Positions 58,770 to 64,000 of a stretch of DNA of 64,000 bases are shown one piece after another. Location: assembly GCF_001648475.1 (NCBI RefSeq), contig NZ_LXSQ01000023.1:124001-188000 (forward strand), given 5' to 3'. The stretch's first letter is position 1. Each line of letters starts with the position of its first letter. The position numbers and the translations under genes are program-made. The notes under the pieces were generated by a model. It saw nothing but the letters and a program-made list of their open reading frames with translations, made no database searches and was not told the DNA's origin. The stretch is from Eikenella halliae. GTDB lineage: Bacteria > Pseudomonadota > Gammaproteobacteria > Burkholderiales > Neisseriaceae.

Positions 58770-59126
58770 TTTGATGGTAAAAAAAAGGTGGAGGAATGTA
58801 AGGCTTTGTGTCTGGGTGGTGTATGGATTTCTAAACCAATCACTTACACCGGGCAAAAATAATTTTATTAAAGTCGGCAGAGTGATTGCTTCAATGGAGG
58901 ATGCGATAGGTCGGTGGGGCTACCTGAAATTTTGTTGCGTGATAAGCTCGGGGCAAATTTCAGGTAGCCTTTTCTTGGCCGGTCGGGCAATCAAGCAAAC
59001 CGTGCCGTTTCCAATAAACGTGGAAATCAACTGTGTTGTTGGCTCGGTGCTGGCCTTTGGCTGCTTCCGGCTCATAATTTAAATCAACATCCCGGCGCGG
59101 ATACCTGGGAGCGCCGCCGCATCAGC
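58770..59126. other. Spacer between nrdA and tatD
   Basis: Relatively AT-rich. It holds an inverted DUS pair (58919-58972). A 103-codon frame at 58771-59082 runs across both DUS copies and has no recognisable protein features, so I do not call a gene here. Confidence 0.55.
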
Positions 59127-59885
59127 TTAAGAAAAAGACAGCAGCCGGTTCACGTTTTGCTCGGTGGCATCGGCTACTTCCTGCATGCTGATGCCGCGCA
59201 AGGCCGCCACGGTTTCTGCCACCTGCCGCACATTGGCGGGCGTGTTTTCTCCTGCGCCGGCTATTTGCATAAACGGGCTGTCGGTTTCCAGCATCAAGTG
59301 TTCCAGCGGCAGCTCTGCGGCGGTGGTGCGCACTTTGTGGGCATTCGGGTTGAGCACCAGCGTACCGATGCCGATAAGCAGGCCGCAGCGGATAAAGGCG
59401 CGGGCTTCTTCGAGGCTACCTGAAAACGCATGGGCAATGCCGCCGCTGCAAAAACCGCTGTGCTTAAGCGCGGTAACCACATCGGCTGCGGCGCGCACAT
59501 GGTGCAGCAGCACGGGGCGGCCAAATTGCTGCGCCAAGTCGAGCTGGGCGAGCAGGGCGGCGGTTTGTGCGGCGCGGGTCTGCTTGCGATCGCCGTAATA
59601 ATCCAGCCCGATTTCGCCCACCAGCAGCCCCGGCTGCGCTTGCAGGCGCTCGGCGATGCGGCTGATTAAGTCGGGCTGGAAGCTTTCGGCAAACCACGGG
59701 TGCAGGCCAAGCGCACCATAATATTCGGGCGGGTTATGCAGTTGGCACACGGCATCGAAATCCGCTTCGGTAACCGACGGCACCATAAAACGCCGCACCC
59801 CTGCGGCATGGGCGGCCGCCGTGATTTCAGGTAGCCTGCTGGCAAGCACGGGGTCGGCAAGGTGGCAGTGGGTGTCGGTAAGCAT
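59127..59885 (-). CDS. tatD: TatD-family metal-dependent DNase
   Basis: A 252-residue TIM-barrel hydrolase: LTDTHCHLAD (metal His-x-His), GLHPWFAE, VGEIGLDYYGD (metal Glu), PVLLHHVRAA, IAHAFSGSLEEA and LMLETDSPFM (metal Asp). The family removes 3' nucleotides from DNA. DUS copies are translated in frame as ASRLPEITAA and within HAFSGSLEEA. YcfH/TatD subgroup assignment is uncertain. Confidence 0.92.
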   Translation of the reverse strand: MLTDTHCHLADPVLASRLPEITAAAHAAGVRRFMVPSVTEADFDAVCQLHNPPEYYGALGLHPWFAESFQPDLISRIAERLQAQPGLLVGEIGLDYYGDRKQTRAAQTAALLAQLDLAQQFGRPVLLHHVRAAADVVTALKHSGFCSGGIAHAFSGSLEEARAFIRCGLLIGIGTLVLNPNAHKVRTTAAELPLEHLMLETDSPFMQIAGAGENTPANVRQVAETVAALRGISMQEVADATEQNVNRLLSFS

Positions 59886-59965
59886 GGCGGAGCAATGGGC
59901 AGTTGATGGGGTGGTATGGCGCAGTTTGCGGGATGAGGCTACCTGAAAAATATTGTGCGGCTTGC

Positions 59966-60940
59966 TCAGGCTTTGGCCAAGGCGGCTTTGAGCTGTTTGA
60001 GGATATGCCAGGCTTGGGCTTTGAGCTCGGGCTGGCGCAGGAGGATGGCGGGGTGGGGGACGGTGAAGGCGGGGGTGTGGCCGATGAGCTGTTCGAGCAG
60101 CCAGCGGCGGGCGGGGTCGTAGAAGCTGTTGCCGAGCAGGAGGATGGCTTGCGGCTGTGCCCAGGTGAATTCTTGGCGGATAAAGGCGGCGCAGCGCACT
60201 TGTTCTTCGGGGGTGGTTTTAAGGGCGACGCGCGGCGTGCAACGCAGCCAGGCGGTGCGGAACACTTGTTCTGGCGCTAGGCCGATGGCGGCGAGCATGT
60301 TGTCGAGCAATCGGCCGTGCCGGCCGCTGATGAGCCGGCCGGCTTCGTCGTCGCTGGGGGCGGGGTTGAGGCTGATCACCATGAGGCGGGCGGGCATGGC
60401 GCCGTAGCCGCTGAGGGCTTGTTTGCGCTGGCTGTGCAGGGAACAGGCGGCACAGGCGGCGGCCTGCCGTTGCAATTCTTCGGGACTGGCGAAGGCGGTG
60501 TGGGGCAGTGCCGCCCACAGGCGTTGCACGGCGGCGAGCGGGTCGCTTTCGTTTTCGGCCGGCGCGGGGGCGGGCTGGAAAGGCTGGGGGGCGGAGATGG
60601 CGGCCAGTACGTCGGCACGGTGGCCTTGCGGGGGCGGCGCGGGGCGGGCGGCGGCTTGGTTGGGCGCAGGAGTGCGGTTTGGATGTTGCTGATGCCCGCC
60701 GGCCTCGCTTTGCCGAAGCCTACTCTGTTCATTTTCAGGTAGCCTGGTTTGGGCTGCGGCGGAGTGGGGCGGGATGGGTTGAAGCGCGTTATGCCCACTT
60801 GGGCGGGGTTCGCTTTGCCCGTTTTCAGGTAGCCTTTGCGATTCGGGGCGGGTGTTTTCGGCAAGGCGGGCGCTGCGTTTGAGCCACATGGGGCCGAGGC
60901 CGAGGGCTTCGTGCAGGCGGGGGTAGCGGCTGCTCAGCAT
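59966..60940 (-). CDS. Uracil-DNA glycosylase family 4-like protein
   Basis: 324 residues from the ATG at 60940; the much longer open frame to 61585 overlaps rimI and is not coding. The C-terminal half (about 160-324) has the family-4 UDG fold: CAACSLHSQRKQALSGYG (two iron-sulfur Cys), TAWLRCTPR, PQAILLLGNSFY and HPAILLRQPELKAQAW. The usual catalytic motif GEAPGxxED is replaced by LNPAPSDDEAG, so the catalytic Glu seems lost or moved. Residues 30-150 form a Pro/Gln-rich linker containing two translated DUS copies (QRLPEN, TRLPEN). It overlaps rimI by 7 bp. Confidence 0.8.
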   Translation of the reverse strand: MLSSRYPRLHEALGLGPMWLKRSARLAENTRPESQRLPENGQSEPRPSGHNALQPIPPHSAAAQTRLPENEQSRLRQSEAGGHQQHPNRTPAPNQAAARPAPPPQGHRADVLAAISAPQPFQPAPAPAENESDPLAAVQRLWAALPHTAFASPEELQRQAAACAACSLHSQRKQALSGYGAMPARLMVISLNPAPSDDEAGRLISGRHGRLLDNMLAAIGLAPEQVFRTAWLRCTPRVALKTTPEEQVRCAAFIRQEFTWAQPQAILLLGNSFYDPARRWLLEQLIGHTPAFTVPHPAILLRQPELKAQAWHILKQLKAALAKA

Positions 60941-61377
60941 GGTTTCTCCATCAGCAGGGCGTCTTCGCGGCTGCCGTCGGGGCGGGGATAGTAGCCGGGG
61001 CGGCTGCCGCAGGGGATGAAGCCGTGTTGTTGATACAGGGCGATGGCGGCGCGGTTGCTGTGGCGCACTTCGAGGAAGATGCGGCGGATGTTTTTGGCAT
61101 CTGCCTGTTTGAACAGGTGGCCGAGCAGCAGGCTGGCCACGCCTTGGCGGCGGTAGGCGGGGGCGGTATCGATGAGGTGCAGCTCGGCTTCGTCGAGGAT
61201 GGTTTGCCACACGATGAGCCCGGCCAGCTCGCGGCCTTGTTCGGCCAAGAGCACGGTTTCGTTGGCATGGCCGATGCAGGCGGCGAATTGCTTTTCCGAC
61301 CAAGGGGAAGGGTTGCATTGCGCATCGAGCGCGGCCAGGGCGGCGCTGTCGCCCGGGCGGGCGAGGCGGGCGATCAT
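60934..61377 (-). CDS. rimI: Ribosomal-protein-S18-alanine N-acetyltransferase
   Basis: A 147-residue GNAT enzyme. It begins MIARLARPGDSAALAALDAQ; the RimI-type acetyl-CoA motif is LIDTAPAYRRQGVASLLLGHLF, and FLEVRHSNRAAIALYQQHGF is diagnostic of RimI. It acetylates the N-terminus of ribosomal protein S18. It overlaps tsaB by 4 bp and udg by 7 bp. The tsaB-rimI pairing is widespread in bacteria, which supports the call. Confidence 0.93.
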   Translation of the reverse strand: MIARLARPGDSAALAALDAQCNPSPWSEKQFAACIGHANETVLLAEQGRELAGLIVWQTILDEAELHLIDTAPAYRRQGVASLLLGHLFKQADAKNIRRIFLEVRHSNRAAIALYQQHGFIPCGSRPGYYPRPDGSREDALLMEKPC

Positions 61378-62075
61378 GCCGCTCCTTTGCGCGCGGCCTG
61401 TTCGGCGGCGGTAAGGGCGACTTTGTTGCGCACGTAGAGCAGTTCGGCCTCGGCGGCGGAAACGGCGGGGTAGCGGCCGGAGGCGGCCAGCGCCAAGTAG
61501 TGCTCGGCGGTGGGCATATCGGGTCGGCCGGGGAAGGGCGGGGGCTCGGATAGGGCAAAAGCGTTGCCGATGCCGCTGATGCCATCAGGGTTGAGGCTAC
61601 CTGAAAGGTTTTCAGGTAGCCTGATTTCGTCGGCTTTGCCCACTTGGTAATCGCTCAAGCGTTGTTGGGTTTGGGTGTCGAACCAGGCGTAGAATACTTC
61701 GCCCATGCGCGCATCGGTGGCCGCCAGCACGGCAGCCTGGCCGGGGCAGAGCAAAGCGACTGCGTCGAGGCAGGGCACTGGGATGAGCGGGATACCGAAC
61801 GGCGCAGCCAAGCCTTGCGCCACACCGACGCCGATGCGCAGGCCGGTAAATGCGCCCGGGCCTTGGGCATAGGCGATGGCGGCCAGCTCATGCACCGCCA
61901 GCCCGGCTTCGTCCAGCAGGGCGGCAATCTGCGGCAGGATGAGTTCGGACTGCCGGTTGCCGGTTTCCTGATGGAACAGGCGGGTGTGGCCGTTGTGCCG
62001 CAGCGCCAACGACAACCACTGGGTGGAGGTGTCGATGGCGAGCAGCGGCTGTTCGGCGGGAACGGTGTGGCTCAT
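61374..62075 (-). CDS. tsaB: tRNA threonylcarbamoyladenosine biosynthesis protein TsaB
   Basis: A 233-residue ASKHA-fold protein: LLAIDTSTQWLSLAL, the HQETGNRQSELILPQI segment and IAYAQGPGAFTGLRIGVGVAQGLA. It scaffolds TsaD and TsaE in forming t6A37 in ANN-decoding tRNAs. An inverted DUS pair is translated in frame as IRLPENLSGSLNPD (61597-61621), so the mRNA can form a hairpin inside the coding region. The ATG at 62075 lies 11 bp after the glutamate dehydrogenase stop. Confidence 0.94.
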   Translation of the reverse strand: MSHTVPAEQPLLAIDTSTQWLSLALRHNGHTRLFHQETGNRQSELILPQIAALLDEAGLAVHELAAIAYAQGPGAFTGLRIGVGVAQGLAAPFGIPLIPVPCLDAVALLCPGQAAVLAATDARMGEVFYAWFDTQTQQRLSDYQVGKADEIRLPENLSGSLNPDGISGIGNAFALSEPPPFPGRPDMPTAEHYLALAASGRYPAVSAAEAELLYVRNKVALTAAEQAARKGAA

Positions 62076-62086
62076 GCTATGCAGCT

Positions 62087-64000
62087 TCAGTCTGCTGCCA
62101 CGATTTTGGACAGGTTGCGTACCAGCGCGGAGAGCATGGACAAGTCGGCCGGTTCGTAGTGCTGCATGTCGGCAATCTGGCTGCGGGCTGCGGCAATTTT
62201 GGCGGCGGCACGGCTGTTGCTGCCGGCTTGTAGGAAGTCGCGCGTGAATTCCAAATGGATGTTGGTGGCGTCTTCATACATGGCCAAACCGGCTTGCGAT
62301 TGCCATTGGTTGTCGCTCGGCAGCTTGGCGATGGCGCGGTAAATCCAGCTCATGTTCAGTTTTTCGGAGAGCATGAAGTAGGCCTTGGCAACGGTGGCGA
62401 TTGGCTTGCCGATTTTGGCGGCCGAATCCACCACGGCCAACACATTGGCGGCAAAGGGCAGGCGTGCGAGCATGGCCACATCCTGCTGGCTGAGCACGTT
62501 GTAGCTGCCGAGCCAGGCTTCGCGTTCGGCGATGCTGGGGTGCTCTTCGGCCTGGATGCGCTCCGGCAGTTGCTGCATGAACTCAGTAGTAGGAGCGCGG
62601 TAGTGGCTGATGAGGCTGCCGATGTTGTCGAAGGGGCGTTTGCTGCGCAGCAGCTGGCCGGCTACATGGCCGATAAGGTCGGCAATGTCGGCACACAGAC
62701 GCATTTGTGCTTCGGCGGGCAGGCGGTTGTCGAGCGCCTGCACGGCGCGGAAACGCTCTTCGCCGTCGAGCAGGATGTCGGCCACCCAGTAGGCGCGCAC
62801 CACATCGGCCACGGAAGCTTGGTTTTCTTCGCTGCAACGCTGGATGAAGTGCATACCCATGCGGTTGATGACGCGGTTGGCCAGCTGGTTGACGATGATT
62901 TCGCGCCGCAGGTAGTGCTGCTGCATTTCGCTGCCGTATTGCTGTTGGAGCGGGGCGGGGAAATAGCGGATAAGCGCGGGCAGGAAGTTGGGATCGTCGG
63001 GGAGGTCGCTGCCCAAGAGGTTGTCTTGGCAGTGCATTTTGCTGTAGGACAGCAATACTGCAATTTCCGGGTTGCTCAGGCCTTCCCCGGCTTCGGCGCG
63101 GCGTTTGATTTCGGTTTCGTCCGGCAGGAACTCCACGGCGCGGTCGAGGCCGGCGTTTTCTTCCAGATAGCGGATGAGCGCGGCAGCGGTTTTCAGGTAG
63201 CCTGCCGGGTTGAGCTGGGCAACGGAGAGGGCTTGGGTTTGCAGATAGTTGTCTTGCAACACCAGTTGCGCCACTTCGTTGGTCATGTCCCGGAGCAATT
63301 CGTCGCGCTCTTCCAGCGTTAGGCGTTCGGCGCGAACGGCTTCACCGAGCAGGATCTTGATGTTTACTTCGTGGTCGGAGCAATCTACGCCGGCAGAGTT
63401 GTCGATGGCGTCGGTGCAGCAGCGGCCGCCGTTTTGCCAGAATTCGATGCGGCCCAGCTGGGTGGCGCCGAGGTTGCCGCCTTCGCCCAATACTTTAGCA
63501 CGCATTTCGCCGCCGTTCACGCGTACTTCGTCGTTGGCTTTGTCGCGCACGTCGGCATTGCTTTCGGAAGCGGCTTTGATGTAGGTGCCGATACCACCGT
63601 TGTAGATCAGTTCCACGTCGGCTTTGAGCAGCTCGTGGATGAGCTCGTTGGGGGTGAGGCTGTCGGCTTCGATGCCGAGCCAGGCTTTCACTTCAGGCGT
63701 GATGACGATGGATTTGGCGCTGCGTTCATACACGCCGCCGCCCTGCGAAATCTGTGCACGGCTGTATTTTTCCCATCCGCCGCCGCTTTGGAACAGGCGT
63801 TTGCGCTCTTCAAAGCTCTTGGCAGCATTGGGGTTCGGATCGATGAAGACGTGGCGGTGGTTGAAGGCGGCTTTGAGCAGGATATGCTCGGACAGCAGCA
63901 TGCCGTTGCCGAATACGTCGCCGCCCATGTCGCCGATGCCGACTACGGTGAAGTCTTCGTTTTGGATGTCTTTACCCAAATGGCGGAAATGGCGTTTTAC
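62087..64000 (-). CDS. gdhB: NAD-specific glutamate dehydrogenase, large type (3' part)
   Basis: The frame is open to the right window edge, so the 5' part (probably some 900 or more codons) is missing; 638 C-terminal residues are seen. EDFTVVGIGDMGGDVFGNGMLLS, HVFIDPNPNAAKSFEERKRLF, KVLGEGGNLGATQLGRIEFWQNGGR and IDNSAGVDCSDHEVNIKILL are diagnostic of the very large (GDH-160/180) NAD-dependent glutamate dehydrogenases, which oxidise glutamate to 2-oxoglutarate. A DUS is translated in frame as NPAGYLKTAAALI. tsaB follows closely. Confidence 0.94.
   Translation of the reverse strand, partial: VKRHFRHLGKDIQNEDFTVVGIGDMGGDVFGNGMLLSEHILLKAAFNHRHVFIDPNPNAAKSFEERKRLFQSGGGWEKYSRAQISQGGGVYERSAKSIVITPEVKAWLGIEADSLTPNELIHELLKADVELIYNGGIGTYIKAASESNADVRDKANDEVRVNGGEMRAKVLGEGGNLGATQLGRIEFWQNGGRCCTDAIDNSAGVDCSDHEVNIKILLGEAVRAERLTLEERDELLRDMTNEVAQLVLQDNYLQTQALSVAQLNPAGYLKTAAALIRYLEENAGLDRAVEFLPDETEIKRRAEAGEGLSNPEIAVLLSYSKMHCQDNLLGSDLPDDPNFLPALIRYFPAPLQQQYGSEMQQHYLRREIIVNQLANRVINRMGMHFIQRCSEENQASVADVVRAYWVADILLDGEERFRAVQALDNRLPAEAQMRLCADIADLIGHVAGQLLRSKRPFDNIGSLISHYRAPTTEFMQQLPERIQAEEHPSIAEREAWLGSYNVLSQQDVAMLARLPFAANVLAVVDSAAKIGKPIATVAKAYFMLSEKLNMSWIYRAIAKLPSDNQWQSQAGLAMYEDATNIHLEFTRDFLQAGSNSRAAAKIAAARSQIADMQHYEPADLSMLSALVRNLSKIVAAD

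Noticed and set aside
58771..59082. 103-codon frame upstream of nrdA on the plus strand
   Set aside because: It runs through two DUS copies (GYLK and SGSLF), overlaps the nrdA promoter side, and has no recognisable features.
1..64000. tRNA, rRNA, riboswitch or prophage genes
   Set aside because: I looked for cloverleaf arms, ribosomal signatures and phage structural or integrase proteins by eye and found none I could support.

Overview
The window reads as chromosome of a Neisseriaceae bacterium, most likely Eikenella. The main evidence is the very high density of the 13-mer AGGCTACCTGAAA and its complement. I recall this as the Eikenella dialect of the Neisseriaceae DNA uptake sequence (DUS). 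Gene content and gene order (crgA/mdaB, parC-pilS-pilR, lutACB, the cys cluster, nrdA/nrdB, adk-CNP1) are also neisserial. The sequence is GC-rich and coding-dense. I saw no tRNA, rRNA, prophage, intact IS element or CRISPR array.

Layout. 0-4 kb: a crgA-like regulator and mdaB, pushed apart by a GNAT acetyltransferase cassette bounded by inverted Correia-type elements; then a tiny membrane protein, rsmJ and a membrane protein. 4-10 kb: the minus-strand run parC-pilS-pilR, with pilR cut by an in-frame stop. 10-16 kb: a SemiSWEET, ogt, a BtrH-like protein, an MscS channel, a frameshifted DUF421 protein and a sulfate-binding lipoprotein. 16-24 kb: an outer-membrane barrel protein between two REP-like repeats, then rarA, a rhomboid protease, thrC, a TlpA-like thioredoxin, arsC, a YdcF/SanA-type protein and a HemJ/CopD protein. 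24-34 kb: the sulfate-assimilation cluster cysG-cysH-cysD-cysN-cysJ-cysI, then dinB. 35-40 kb: lactate uptake and oxidation (lctP, lutA-lutC-lutB). 40-50 kb: rpsU, pgeF with an M14 peptidase, adk, a CNP1-like protein, msbA, dsbB, a Fur-type site with a TonB-dependent siderophore receptor, and a small CsbD-like protein. 50-64 kb: an SbmA/YddA-type ABC transporter, an RnfB-type ferredoxin, nrdB, a NERD/zinc-repeat protein, nrdA preceded by paired NrdR-type boxes, tatD, the overlapping tsaB-rimI-udg run, and the 3' part of a large NAD-glutamate dehydrogenase.

How the genes work together. CysD and CysN activate sulfate to APS, CysH reduces APS to sulfite, and CysJI reduces sulfite to sulfide using siroheme made by CysG. 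The sulfate-binding lipoprotein at 15 kb may feed this pathway. LctP imports lactate for LutACB. NrdAB makes deoxynucleotides.

Repeats dominate the non-coding space. Inverted DUS pairs act as terminators at many gene ends. Eleven Correia-type elements of about 105 bp are scattered through the window. A less familiar family of short AAAC...GTTTT hairpin units forms tandem arrays at about 11, 17 and 52 kb. DUS dialects of other genera occur around the cys and lut loci, which suggests exchange with other Neisseriaceae.
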